Below, in pieces: positions 9,050 through 17,082 of a stretch of 43,971 nucleotides of DNA. Under the pieces are notes generated by a model. It was not told where the DNA came from, did not search any database, and saw nothing but the letters and a program-made list of their open reading frames with translations. The position numbers and the translations under genes are program-made. The stretch spans positions 1 to 43,971 of the forward strand of contig JARFQM010000292.1 in NCBI GenBank assembly GCA_029287755.1, given 5' to 3'. This stretch comes from Desulfofustis sp. GTDB lineage: Bacteria; Desulfobacterota; Desulfobulbia; Desulfobulbales; Desulfocapsaceae. Each line of letters starts with the position of its first letter. The first letter of the stretch is position 1.

Positions 9050-11041
9050 TCAGGCAGTCGTCGCCAGCCGCTCTTCAAGCAGTTCGGCGACATCTTTTGG
9101 TTTGAGTCTCTCCTCCAGATCGGCGCCTTTGACACCGTCTTCGAACATGGTCATGCAGAAAGGACAGTTGGAGAGCAGCTCCGGGGCACCGGTGGCAGCG
9201 GCCATCTGCACCCGCCTGACATTGATTCGCTCACCGATGTTCTCATCGGCCATGATGCGGCCGCCGCCGGCGCTGCAGCAGAACCCCTCGGTTCGGTTCT
9301 TGTCCATCTCGACGATGGTGCCGCCGGCCGCCTTGATCAGATTGCGGGGCGCTTCGTAAATGTCGTTGTGCCGCCCCAGATAGCAGGAGTCGTGATAGGT
9401 GCAGGTAAACTCAGTGGGCGTGAGGGCGAGCTTTCCATCGTTGAGAAGCCCCTCGAGAAATACGGTGTGGGATTCCACCTCGAGGGTAAAATCGAAATCC
9501 CGGTAATCTTTGGCCAGGGTGTTGTAGCAGTGCGGACAGGTGGTCACCACCTTTTTGGCGCCGCTGGCCTGAAGTGTTTCCACGTTCTCCATGGCCAGGC
9601 TCTGATAGAGATACTCGTTACCCATCTTGCGCATCGGCTCGCCACAACATTTTTCCTCCTTGCCGAGGATGCCCACCTTGACCCCTGCGGCCTGGCAGAG
9701 CTTCACGAAACTGTTGGCGATCCTGATGTTTCGTTTATCGAAAGAGCCGTAACAGCCGACAAAATAGATAACGTCAACCTCGGGATCTTCAGCAATGGTC
9801 TTGATACCCGACTCTTCGGCCCAATCCCCCCGCGACGCATAGCCGCTGCCCAGAGGATTTCCGTTCACCTCGGTCGCCTCCATAGCGGTCATCACCTCAT
9901 CACCGGGGAACTCACCTTCCATGAGCACCATTGACCGACGCAGTTCTATGATTTTGGGCACATGCTCAATGGCCGCCGGACATACTTCCTGGCAGGCCCG
10001 GCAGGTGGTACAGGCCCAGAGCGCCTCTTTGGTGATTGTGTCGATGAGCGGCTCCTGCGGATCAGCAAAGGCCGCTTCGGTGATTTGATTTACCACCTTC
10101 ATGGGCGACAGCGGCTTGTCGGTGAGCCAGGCGGGGCAGCGGTCCTGGCAGCGCTTGCACAGGGTGCAGGCATCCCCGTCGTAGATGTCTTTCCAGCTCA
10201 GGTCCTGGATTTCTGTGGCCCCGAACTTTTCCGCCTCCTCATCTTCCAGGTCAAGAGTTACCAGCTTTCCCTTGGGGCCGCGATCGGCAAAGATATAGTT
10301 GGCGGACGTAGTCAGGATGTGGCGGAACTTGGTGAACGGCACCAGCGCGAAAAAGCCAATGACCAGGAAGAAGTGCAACCACCAGGTAAGTTTATGCAGG
10401 GTCAGCAGACCAGGTTCACCCACGGCGCCGAGCATTTTGGCGAAGGCAAGGCCGACCGGCGACCAGAGCGCCAGCGGACTGCCCGTTTCAGTCACCGCCA
10501 TACGGGCCCCCTCGACGACGAAGCCGGTGATCAGAATAACGAACAGCAAGGCATGCATAATGGCGTCATCACTTTTGGTTTCCAGCCCTTCAGGCTTGAG
10601 CACGTAGCGTCTGATGAACAAGCCAATCAGCATGATCAGTGCTGCTAACCCGGCAAGATCAAGCGCCAGCGAGAAAAATTTATAGAATCCGCCCTGCAGG
10701 AATACCAGCCCGAACAGCGGGTCGGTGAAATCGGCCTGGATGAATACCAGGGTAGTGCCGATGACCAATACCAGAAAACCCCAGAAGAAGAGCCCATGCA
10801 GCAGGCCTGCTCCCCCGCCTCGGCGGACTTTGCTCTGCAACAGGACATCTCTGAGCATGGCGCCGATCCGCGCGCCCGGATTGTCGAAGCGGTCGAGCTC
10901 TTTGCCTTGCCTGTACACCTTGCTGCGGGTGAGAAAAGATCTGGCCACGAAGATCATCGCGCCGATGGCCAGGAGATACATCGGTACCAGAGTCAGTGGT
11001 CCGTGGCCTACATTCCAGTAGATTTCTCGGGTAAATTCCAT
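9050..11041 (-). CDS. Membrane-bound Fe-S oxidoreductase, ETF:menaquinone oxidoreductase type
   Basis: A 663-residue protein thought to take electrons from electron transfer flavoprotein and pass them to menaquinone, linking acyl-CoA dehydrogenation to respiration. The N-terminal half has about six membrane helices of the NarI/HdrE-like heme b type (from residue 16 to about 240). Two ferredoxin-type clusters follow (CTLCKRCQDRCPA and CTTCRACQEVCPA). The C-terminal half carries two CCG domains of heterodisulfide reductase type (EKCCGEP and FCCSAGGG). The ATG at 11041 was chosen because GGAGG lies five bases upstream; an upstream TTG at 11053 would overlap that site. It heads an operon with the SCP2 and thioesterase genes, is divergent from a MerR regulator, and shares a promoter motif with the beta-oxidation operon. 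Confidence 0.88.
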   Translation of the reverse strand: MEFTREIYWNVGHGPLTLVPMYLLAIGAMIFVARSFLTRSKVYRQGKELDRFDNPGARIGAMLRDVLLQSKVRRGGGAGLLHGLFFWGFLVLVIGTTLVFIQADFTDPLFGLVFLQGGFYKFFSLALDLAGLAALIMLIGLFIRRYVLKPEGLETKSDDAIMHALLFVILITGFVVEGARMAVTETGSPLALWSPVGLAFAKMLGAVGEPGLLTLHKLTWWLHFFLVIGFFALVPFTKFRHILTTSANYIFADRGPKGKLVTLDLEDEEAEKFGATEIQDLSWKDIYDGDACTLCKRCQDRCPAWLTDKPLSPMKVVNQITEAAFADPQEPLIDTITKEALWACTTCRACQEVCPAAIEHVPKIIELRRSMVLMEGEFPGDEVMTAMEATEVNGNPLGSGYASRGDWAEESGIKTIAEDPEVDVIYFVGCYGSFDKRNIRIANSFVKLCQAAGVKVGILGKEEKCCGEPMRKMGNEYLYQSLAMENVETLQASGAKKVVTTCPHCYNTLAKDYRDFDFTLEVESHTVFLEGLLNDGKLALTPTEFTCTYHDSCYLGRHNDIYEAPRNLIKAAGGTIVEMDKNRTEGFCCSAGGGRIMADENIGERINVRRVQMAAATGAPELLSNCPFCMTMFEDGVKGADLEERLKPKDVAELLEERLATTA

Positions 11042-11095
11042 CCTTCCCTCCAATACCGGGTTTTCGTCCTGAGAGGTAGAGAACTGTTCTGACTC

Positions 11096-11125
11096 TTTAT
11101 ATACGGCATTAACGTTAAGGTCAAG
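11096..11125 (-). promoter_or_regulatory. Promoter with candidate MerR-type operator for the Fe-S oxidoreductase operon
   Basis: Read on the minus strand, TTGACC (11124-11119) and TATAAA (11101-11096) are 17 bases apart. Immediately after the -35 box is TTAACGTTAA (11118-11109), a perfect 10-base palindrome. The same arrangement, TTGACT followed by a TWAACGTWAA core and TATACA at 17 bases, precedes the acyl-CoA ligase operon at 26284-26312. Known LiuR-type MerR regulators of acyl-CoA degradation bind similar ACGT-centred sites. The assignment to the adjacent MerR gene is inference. Confidence 0.6.
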
Positions 11126-11171
11126 CCAAAAGATGCATGAGCCGCCCCTTATTTATCCCTATTAACTATTG

Positions 11172-11187
11172 AAATAACATGTTATTT
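11172..11187. promoter_or_regulatory. Perfect 16-base palindrome in the divergent promoter region
   Basis: AAATAACATGTTATTT is identical to its reverse complement. It lies between the promoter of the Fe-S oxidoreductase operon and the merR promoter, seven bases upstream of the latter's -35 box. This is a sensible place for a second regulator, but no matching factor is known from this window. Confidence 0.45.
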
Positions 11188-11193
11188 ATTTGT

Positions 11194-11246
11194 TTGACAG
11201 AAAGCGCACGGGCATGCTAGTATCGACCTGTAAATTACGTAAAGGT
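11194..11246 (+). promoter_or_regulatory. Promoter and candidate autoregulatory site of the MerR gene
   Basis: TTGACA (11194-11199) and TAGTAT (11218-11223) are 18 bases apart. ATTACGTAAAGGT at 11234-11246 lies just downstream of the -10 box and resembles the operator cores at 11109-11118 and 26296-26306 (shared CGTAAAGG with the latter). A site here would let the regulator repress its own gene. Confidence 0.5.
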
Positions 11247-11325
11247 AAAATAAAAGAGAAGTACTCCCTGCCGCATCCTGCGTGCCGGCAGCCCCTTCGA
11301 CGGTTCACAAACCAGGGACACTATC

Positions 11326-11727
11326 ATGAACGACGAGTCTGCAGAAGCCACCCAGATCGGGGCCCTTGCCAAACAGCTCAACATCACCACCAGAACCATC
11401 CGCTACTATGAAGAGATCGGCCTGATGGGCACCATCGAACGCAGGGAAGGGGCGACCAGGAGCTACAGCAGGGACGATGTGCTGAGGCTCAAGTTCATCC
11501 TCAAGATGAAATCCCTGGGCATCAGTCTGAAAGAAATTCAGGAACTGTCTGACATCTTTGACATTAACGATCAGGATTTTGCGACCATAACCCCCAAATT
11601 GATCGAAATTCTTGACCATCACATCACCAGGCTGGACGAAAAAATGGTCAGCCTTTCCTCCCTGCGCCAGGATATCGTCGAATACCGTCAGCGCATCATG
11701 AACCTGCTCAACGAAGGCGGAGCCTGA
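11326..11727 (+). CDS. MerR-family transcriptional regulator, LiuR-like, without cysteines
   Basis: A 133-residue MerR protein. The winged helix-turn-helix occupies residues 9-78, with IGALAKQLNITTRTIRYYEEIGL and the wing ERREGATRSYSRDDV. A dimerising coiled coil follows (about 90-125). There is not a single cysteine, so sensing of metals or thiols in the manner of MerR, CueR or SoxR is ruled out. It therefore fits the group of short MerR regulators such as LiuR that control acyl-CoA and branched-chain degradation. It is divergent from the Fe-S oxidoreductase operon, and similar ACGT-centred sites precede that operon, its own gene and the acyl-CoA ligase operon. The 17-base spacer at the two target promoters argues for repression rather than classical MerR untwisting. 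The ligand (likely an acyl-CoA) is inferred only. Confidence 0.85.
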   Translation: MNDESAEATQIGALAKQLNITTRTIRYYEEIGLMGTIERREGATRSYSRDDVLRLKFILKMKSLGISLKEIQELSDIFDINDQDFATITPKLIEILDHHITRLDEKMVSLSSLRQDIVEYRQRIMNLLNEGGA

Positions 11728-11880
11728 CGCCTTCAGCGCAGTCCTTTATTCACCTGCAGCCGCCGGATAAGTTCCAGGGCCGTTTCAGGTCGCCGCATAT
11801 ACTTGTCGAAAAAGTGTCTTTGCAGTAAAAATGGGAAAGGTACCAGTTCCCTTCCCTGCCATTCAACCTGGGAGTTCGTC

Positions 11881-12261
11881 ATGGAATTCTGTACTGCGGT
11901 AAACTGTATGGACGGCCGCGTCCAAATCCCCGTCATCTCTTATCTAAAAGAACGTTTCAAGGTCGACTACGTGGATGTGGTGTCCGAAGCCGGACCCAAC
12001 AGAATCCTGGCCGATGGTCTTGACGATCAATTACTGGAATCGATCTGGGCACGTGTTGAAATTTCAATTTCTGAACACGATTCCAAAGGTGTTGCAGTTA
12101 TCGGTCACCACGACTGTGCCGGCAATCCGGTCGGGGAGTCGGAACAGCGACTCCACACCGCCGCCGCGGTGCGACGTGTGCGTGACCGGTTTGCAGCCGT
12201 TCCGGTTATCGGCCTTTGGGTCGACCATAACTGGGAGGTGTCCGAACTCCCGCTCGAGTAA
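11881..12261 (+). CDS. Small beta-carbonic-anhydrase-like protein
   Basis: A 126-residue protein starting at the ATG at 11881, with GGGAG six bases upstream. It keeps the metal and catalytic core of beta-carbonic anhydrases: Cys9-x-Asp11-x-Arg13 (NCMDGR) and the His-x-x-Cys pair in GHHDCAGNP. However it is little more than half the usual length of 200 or so residues, lacking the N-terminal arm and C-terminal helices. Related short proteins are common in anaerobes and archaea, but I know of no assigned function. It may bind zinc and could hydrate CO2 or act on another small molecule. It is followed by a hairpin at 12264-12315 and then an unrelated oxidoreductase gene. Confidence 0.75.
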   Translation: MEFCTAVNCMDGRVQIPVISYLKERFKVDYVDVVSEAGPNRILADGLDDQLLESIWARVEISISEHDSKGVAVIGHHDCAGNPVGESEQRLHTAAAVRRVRDRFAAVPVIGLWVDHNWEVSELPLE

Positions 12262-12263
12262 GC

Positions 12264-12315
12264 GAGACAACAAGGCCGCTTGACGGCATTGCCCGACAAT
12301 TGCGGCTGTTGTCTC
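12264..12315 (+). terminator. Hairpin downstream of the carbonic-anhydrase-like gene
   Basis: GAGACAACA (12264-12272) pairs perfectly with TGTTGTCTC (12307-12315), and the inner bases GGCCGC and GCGGC extend the stem across a small bulge. It begins just after the stop codon at 12261. No T-run follows, so it may be a weak or factor-dependent terminator or a 3' end stabiliser. Confidence 0.5.
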
Positions 12316-12369
12316 AGGTAGATAAATTTGCAGATCGGGTTGTCACATCCATTTTTTCAGAGGTTTACC

Positions 12370-13368
12370 ATGCAAAAGCTCCGAATAGGCGTGCTCAGCA
12401 CTGCCAAGATTGGTACAGAAAAGGTTATCCCAGCCATGCAGCAGGGCCGGCTCACCGAGGTGACCGCGATCAGCTCCCGGTCGGCCGGCAAAGCCCGGGC
12501 AGCGGCAGAAGCGCTGGGCATCGAAAAACATTATGGCTCCTACGAGGAAATGCTTGCCGACCCCGAGATCGATGCCGTCTACAACCCGCTGCCCAACCAC
12601 CTGCATTGCCCGTGGAGCAAAAAGGCCATGCAGGCCGGAAAACATGTGCTCTGTGAAAAACCGCTCGGCCTCACCGTGGATGAGATAGAAGATCTCATCA
12701 GAACCCGCGACGAGTGTCAGGTGAAAGCGGCGGAAGCTTACATGGTAAAATCATGCCCCCAGTGGATCGATGCCAGGATACGGGTGCGCGGCGGAGAGAT
12801 CGGTGAACTGAGGATGATTCAGGCCTTTTTTTCCTACGACAACCGGGACCCGGAGAACATCCGCAACATCGTCGAAGTCGGAGGCGGCGCCATGTGGGAT
12901 ATCGGCTGCTATCCGGTGCTGGTTTCCCGCTATCTCTACGAAAGCGAACCTCTGCGAACCGCGGCAGCCATTGATTTCGACCCGGTCATGAAGACTGATC
13001 GCCTGACCAGCGTCATCCTCGAATTCGACCGGGGCCAGGCAATCTTCGGGGTCTCCACCCAGCTGGTGCCCTATCAGCGGGTGCAGCTGCTCGGCTCCAG
13101 CGGCCACCTCGAAGTGGTCATCCCCTTCAACGCTCCCAATGATCGCCCCTGCGTACTGCGCTGGGACAGCGGAACTCTGGTGGAAGAAGAAATCGTCAGT
13201 CATTCATTCGAGGTCATGGATCAATACACCCTGCAGGGCGACGACTTTGCCCGGGCGGTGCTCGAGGGAGCAGAAATAAAATCTTCGCTGGAGGACGGCT
13301 TGGCCAACACCAGGGTAATCAAGGCGATTTTCACCGCTGCCGCAGAACAGCGCTGGGTGAGTATTTGA
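12370..13368 (+). CDS. Gfo/Idh/MocA-family NAD(P)-dependent oxidoreductase
   Basis: A 332-residue protein with the two-domain layout of this family. The N-terminal Rossmann fold opens with RIGVLSTAKIGTEKVIPAM; in place of a GXGXXG loop it has the STAKIG form used by some NADP-dependent sugar and dihydrodiol dehydrogenase relatives. The family signature CEKPLG (Glu-Lys-Pro, Lys as catalytic residue) is near residue 98. The C-terminal sheet domain includes GGGAMWDIGCYPV, with the Asp and downstream Cys/Tyr near the active site. The ATG at 12370 has AGAGG six bases upstream; an earlier in-frame ATG at 12328 would add 14 unrelated residues. The substrate, probably a sugar or polyol, cannot be named. 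It appears to be a single-gene unit. Confidence 0.85.
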   Translation: MQKLRIGVLSTAKIGTEKVIPAMQQGRLTEVTAISSRSAGKARAAAEALGIEKHYGSYEEMLADPEIDAVYNPLPNHLHCPWSKKAMQAGKHVLCEKPLGLTVDEIEDLIRTRDECQVKAAEAYMVKSCPQWIDARIRVRGGEIGELRMIQAFFSYDNRDPENIRNIVEVGGGAMWDIGCYPVLVSRYLYESEPLRTAAAIDFDPVMKTDRLTSVILEFDRGQAIFGVSTQLVPYQRVQLLGSSGHLEVVIPFNAPNDRPCVLRWDSGTLVEEEIVSHSFEVMDQYTLQGDDFARAVLEGAEIKSSLEDGLANTRVIKAIFTAAAEQRWVSI

Positions 13369-13476
13369 GGGTTTCTGGAGACGGCAGGATTGGAGTTGAA
13401 CCTGGCCGACAGAGGAGTCCAGGCTGCCCCTAATCTTCTCAGCCGGCCATGGCCGCCCGCTCCCCATCCGAACCTA

Positions 13477-14592
13477 CTAAAGTTCAGGGATCTCAAGGCC
13501 GAGCGGCACCAGGACAGCATCGTTGAACTCTTGCTGTACCGCTTTGTCGGTCTGGCCCTCTGCCCTTTCGGCGATATCCATGATCTTTGCGGCCACTCTT
13601 TGGGTGCGCTTTCGGCAGTCGATCCGGGCCTGCTCCAGACCATCCCAGTTCTTGTGCTCGACAAATCCTTTCCAGGCTAGGCCAAGTTCCGGGAACAGTT
13701 CCTGCCTGAGTCCGTCCACAAAAGAGACAAAGAGAGCGAGGGTCGATTCTTTTCGCACCTTGACCAGATGGGCGAGCACGCCGCGAGGATGGGTGTCGGC
13801 CAGCACATCCCTGACCGCCCTGCTGACAAATTCAATCACCGAGCCGGGGAAGCGGCCGATCAGTCTCCGCTGTGTCTCACTGTCCAGGGATTCTTCAAGC
13901 AATTCGCCAATTTCATGGTAGATGAATAGATGACGCTCGTTCACCGCGATCTGGTCGAGGACCGCGGACAACTTCTGCTGATCGAGCTCACCGCCCGCCA
14001 GGAGCCCGTAACTGTTCAGAAAATAGCGATAGGAACTGCGGCATGACGAGCGCAGTTCCTGAATGTGATCGTAGAGAAAATAGCGCAACGGTTCGGTGCG
14101 CACGAGGACCTGTCCCTCCTGCACCATGGCAAGCGGACTCGCCATTTCCCGGGCATGCTCCCTGCCGAGCAGGAGCACGGGGCAATCCTCCATGCTCAGG
14201 TGGTCGACTACCTCGGCCAGGAAGAAGATGGCTTTCATCGATCTGCCGTGACCGGCGCCATAGATATAAGGCCGGGCACCATTATTGCCGTTGACCGCGT
14301 TGACGTCGTCGACCGGGCATGTACGGCCATTCAGAGTGAGCGGCCGGAACTCTTGTTGAGCGATCTCCTCCCAGTAGGATTCCCTTGCCTCTATCCAGTC
14401 GAGAAGCTCGGCCGCTTCCGGCTCACTCCAGGGCTGCAGGCCCTTTTCCCATTTATAGAGATTACGCAGCTTGAGAACCAAGGAACACATGGAGTAGATG
14501 CCGTGGTCCCTGGCATCGGAGATATCGCAATTGTACTGGACCTCTTTTATCAACTGCTCGTCTGGCACTAAGTTTTTAATTGGCAGGTTCAT
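13477..14592 (-). CDS. Conserved protein of unknown function (Sfum_1244-like)
   Basis: A 371-residue soluble, mostly helical protein with no signal peptide or membrane segment. I do not recognise a biochemical function. Distinct stretches that look conserved are CDISDARDHGIYSMC near residue 20, YKWEKGLQPW near residue 46, YIYGAGHGRSMKAIFFLAE near residue 108 and LGREHAREMASP near residue 142. A FIYHEIGELLEE segment gives a His-Glu-x-x-Glu pattern that could bind metal, though nothing else supports a peptidase. It resembles an uncharacterised family that I recall from Syntrophobacter and other Desulfobacterota, labelled Sfum_1244; I could not verify this. The start at 14592 avoids overlap with the divergent gene at 14657; AAGGA lies 13 bases upstream, rather far, so a different start is possible. 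Confidence 0.75.
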   Translation of the reverse strand: MNLPIKNLVPDEQLIKEVQYNCDISDARDHGIYSMCSLVLKLRNLYKWEKGLQPWSEPEAAELLDWIEARESYWEEIAQQEFRPLTLNGRTCPVDDVNAVNGNNGARPYIYGAGHGRSMKAIFFLAEVVDHLSMEDCPVLLLGREHAREMASPLAMVQEGQVLVRTEPLRYFLYDHIQELRSSCRSSYRYFLNSYGLLAGGELDQQKLSAVLDQIAVNERHLFIYHEIGELLEESLDSETQRRLIGRFPGSVIEFVSRAVRDVLADTHPRGVLAHLVKVRKESTLALFVSFVDGLRQELFPELGLAWKGFVEHKNWDGLEQARIDCRKRTQRVAAKIMDIAERAEGQTDKAVQQEFNDAVLVPLGLEIPEL

Positions 14593-14656
14593 CGGTAGAC
14601 AATTTTCCTTTTTGAAAGCAGACAAATAAGATAGTCTCGGATATAGGATATACATC

Positions 14657-14962
14657 ATGGACCCCTTTACCAGACGAGCCATCGAGATCATCGCCAGAAT
14701 CCCGCCCGGCAAGGTGACCACCTATCTGATTGTGGCCACGGCGGCCGGCAACCATTGCGGTGCCAGACAGGTCGCCAGAATATTGCATTCGAGTTCCGAA
14801 AAATACACGCTTCCCTGGCACCGCGTGGTCAATCAGCAGCGGAGGATTTCTCCGCGGGCCTCGATGAGCCACCTGAACCAGCAGCAGTTGCTCGAGGAAG
14901 AGGGGGTGGTCCTGGACGGCAACGGCACCATCGATTTTGACCGCTACCTCTGGCTGCCCTGA
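14657..14962 (+). CDS. atl: Alkyltransferase-like protein (ATL), DNA alkylation damage sensor
   Basis: A 101-residue protein with the DNA-binding domain of O6-alkylguanine-DNA alkyltransferases but not their activity. The reactive PCHR motif is replaced by Pro53-Trp54-His55-Arg56 (LPWHRVVN), as in E. coli YbaZ and fission yeast Atl1. Tyr23 (KVTTYLIVA) and the arginine finger region (GARQVARIL) needed to flip the damaged guanine are kept. Known ATL proteins bind O6-alkylguanine tightly and hand it to nucleotide excision repair. The ATG at 14657 has AGGA about eight bases upstream. It is divergent from the unknown gene at 13477-14592, 64 bases apart. A GC-rich hairpin (AGCGGC at 14962-14967 with GCCGCT at 14979-14984) follows the stop, without a T-run. 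Confidence 0.9.
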   Translation: MDPFTRRAIEIIARIPPGKVTTYLIVATAAGNHCGARQVARILHSSSEKYTLPWHRVVNQQRRISPRASMSHLNQQQLLEEEGVVLDGNGTIDFDRYLWLP

Positions 14963-15098
14963 GCGGCTGAGCCGGCAGGCCGCTGGGCCAGCCTTGGGCG
15001 AACTCGGGAGCGCCCTATTTCGACCTGGCCAGGGCCGTTAAAATATGCAATAGTGAGCCTCATAACCGAATCAAGGATCAGCAACAAGGGAGAGCATC

Positions 15099-16088
15099 AT
15101 GCCGGAAACATTCAAAGCCTATCAGATCAGCAAAGATGAGGATGGTCAGAAACTGAGTTTCACCGAATTGACGGAAGACGATCTCATGGACGGCGACGTG
15201 ACCGTCAAAGTCGAATATTCCACCTTGAATTACAAAGACGGTCTGGCCCTGACCGGCAGCGCACCGGTGGTCAGGCGCTTCCCGTTGACCCCGGGCATCG
15301 ACTTCGCCGGTACGGTCATCAAGTCGAGCAACCCGAGATTCAAAGCCAACGACGAGGTCATACTCAACGGCTTTGGCGTCGGCGAGGTCCACAGCGGCGG
15401 CTATGCTGAAATCGCCAGGGTCAGCGGTGACTGGCTCGTGTCCAAGCCCGAAGGTTTAAGCGCCAGGCAGGCGATGGCAGTGGGGACGGCAGGCTACACC
15501 GCCATGCTCTGCGTGCTCGCCTTGGAAAAACACGGCCTCGAGGCGGGTGATGGAACGATTTTGGTTACCGGTGCTGCCGGCGGAGTAGGCAGCGTTGCCC
15601 TGCTGCTGCTGAGCAAGCTCGGATACCAGGTGACCGCCGTCACCGGCCGCCCCGAAGAGGCGGATTATCTGCGCTCACTGGGAGCCGCAGAAATACTCGA
15701 CCGCCAACCGTTTGCAGAAAAGGCCCGGCCCCTTGGTAAAGAACTCTGGGCCGGCGCCGTGGATGTGGCCGGCGGCAACACCCTCGCCAACGTCATCAGT
15801 CAAACAAAGTACGGGGGTGCGGTTGCCGCCTGCGGGCTGGCCGATTCGATGGCCCTGCCTACTTCGGTGGCACCTTTTATTCTGCGCGGCGTCACGCTCT
15901 ACGGTATCGACTCGGTAATGGCCTCGCTTGCAGTTCGTGAGCAGGCCTGGCAGCGCCTGGTCAGCGATCTCGACCTGGAACGGCTGGATGGCCTGGTCAA
16001 GGAGATTTCACTGGCGGACCTGCCGGAGGCGGCCGCGGCGATCATGGCCGGTTCGGTGCGGGGACGCACGGTGGTGAAAATCAGCTGA
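15099..16088 (+). CDS. acuI: Acrylyl-CoA reductase-type zinc-free oxidoreductase (AcuI/YhdH family)
   Basis: A 329-residue member of the medium-chain dehydrogenase/reductase superfamily that lacks the structural zinc lobe. Family marks are YSTLNYKDGLALTG (residues 40-53), PLTPGIDFAGTV, VGTAGYTAMLCV and the NADPH-binding loop VTGAAGGVGS near residue 152. AcuI and E. coli YhdH (324 residues) reduce acrylyl-CoA to propionyl-CoA with NADPH, which detoxifies a reactive intermediate. The ATG at 15099 has GGGAG upstream. The next gene is convergent with only eight bases between stops. In this fatty-acid-oxidising context a role in removing acrylyl-CoA or other enoyl-CoA or quinone electrophiles is plausible; the substrate is not fixed by sequence. 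Confidence 0.83.
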   Translation: MPETFKAYQISKDEDGQKLSFTELTEDDLMDGDVTVKVEYSTLNYKDGLALTGSAPVVRRFPLTPGIDFAGTVIKSSNPRFKANDEVILNGFGVGEVHSGGYAEIARVSGDWLVSKPEGLSARQAMAVGTAGYTAMLCVLALEKHGLEAGDGTILVTGAAGGVGSVALLLLSKLGYQVTAVTGRPEEADYLRSLGAAEILDRQPFAEKARPLGKELWAGAVDVAGGNTLANVISQTKYGGAVAACGLADSMALPTSVAPFILRGVTLYGIDSVMASLAVREQAWQRLVSDLDLERLDGLVKEISLADLPEAAAAIMAGSVRGRTVVKIS

Positions 16089-16096
16089 ACAGCCTG

Positions 16097-16933
16097 TTAA
16101 AAATTGAATATATCTTCACGAACGTGATCCAGGGCCGGGAATCTGGCCCTGACCCGCTGCACTGAGTGCAGATCGATTTCGGCCGTCACATTGACCGCCC
16201 CGTCCGGGGCCTGGGCAACCACCAGGCCCCAGGGGTCGACCACCATGCTTCTTCCGAAGCAGATATGATCGGGCGGCGCCTCGCCCCACTGACCGACACC
16301 GACCACCCAGCACAGGTTTTCTATGGCCCGGGCCCGCACCAGAACCTCCCAGTGGTCCCTGCCGGTCTGCATGGTAAAGGCAGCGGGCAGCAGAATGACA
16401 TTGGCGCCCTTCTGGACAAGCCTTCTGAACAACTCCGGAAAACGCAGGTCGTAGCAGGTGGCCAGACCAAAATTGAACTCACCGATGGAGAACTGCACGG
16501 TCTCCAGGCCCGGGCTGATCACCGCTGATTCCAGATATTTTTTGCCCCCGGGTATCTCCACATCAAACAGGTGGAGTTTTCGATATCTGGCTACCAGTTC
16601 GCCGTCCGGACCGAAGACCACCGCACAATTGTAGATGCTCATCCCAGCCCTCTCCAGATAGCTGCCAATATGGATATGGCAGCCAAGATCGGCGGCCCGG
16701 GTCCTGAGCGTGTCGAGATAGGGTGAGTTGTCGACGGTTCGGGCCTGCTCCTCTTTGCTGCTGTCCGGTCCGATAAAATCGGCATGTTCGGGCAAGACAA
16801 TCAGCTCCGCTCCCCGGTCCGCCAGTTCAGCGATCGCCTCCAGGGCCGCCTGCAGATTGTCCGGGGGGGAATCGCCGCTGTTGAGCTGGGCCATGCCGAT
16901 GATGAGGGTCGCGTTCTTCGGTTCAACTGCCAT
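16097..16933 (-). CDS. Carbon-nitrogen hydrolase, Nit1/Nit2 type
   Basis: A 278-residue cytoplasmic amidase of the nitrilase superfamily. The catalytic triad is visible: Glu49 in VLPEHADF, Lys119 in RYRKLHLFD and Cys160 in TCYDLRFPELFR. The last motif is typical of the Nit branch, whose known members hydrolyse deaminated glutathione or omega-amides such as 2-oxoglutaramate. The length is normal and the C-terminal region (GRSMVVDPWG) is intact. It converges on the AcuI-type gene with eight bases between. There is no sulfur- or glutathione-related neighbour, so the substrate (omega-amide repair is most likely) is inferred from the family. Confidence 0.87.
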   Translation of the reverse strand: MAVEPKNATLIIGMAQLNSGDSPPDNLQAALEAIAELADRGAELIVLPEHADFIGPDSSKEEQARTVDNSPYLDTLRTRAADLGCHIHIGSYLERAGMSIYNCAVVFGPDGELVARYRKLHLFDVEIPGGKKYLESAVISPGLETVQFSIGEFNFGLATCYDLRFPELFRRLVQKGANVILLPAAFTMQTGRDHWEVLVRARAIENLCWVVGVGQWGEAPPDHICFGRSMVVDPWGLVVAQAPDGAVNVTAEIDLHSVQRVRARFPALDHVREDIFNF

Positions 16934-17082
16934 TGTCCTGTTCTCCGGGCAACTATTGTTTATTTCCGGGGTGCTTCCGGTTTCCCTTTATTTTGAAAAT
17001 TTTAGTGGTATAACAGAGCCGTGTAGATTTTCCAGCCGCTCATACCAGATGGGCAATCAATAGCTTACTCAAAAAATTTACA

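Noticed and set aside
11190..11411. A 73-codon frame overlapping the merR promoter and gene start
   Set aside because: It begins inside the -35 region of the merR promoter and overlaps the merR helix-turn-helix in another frame.
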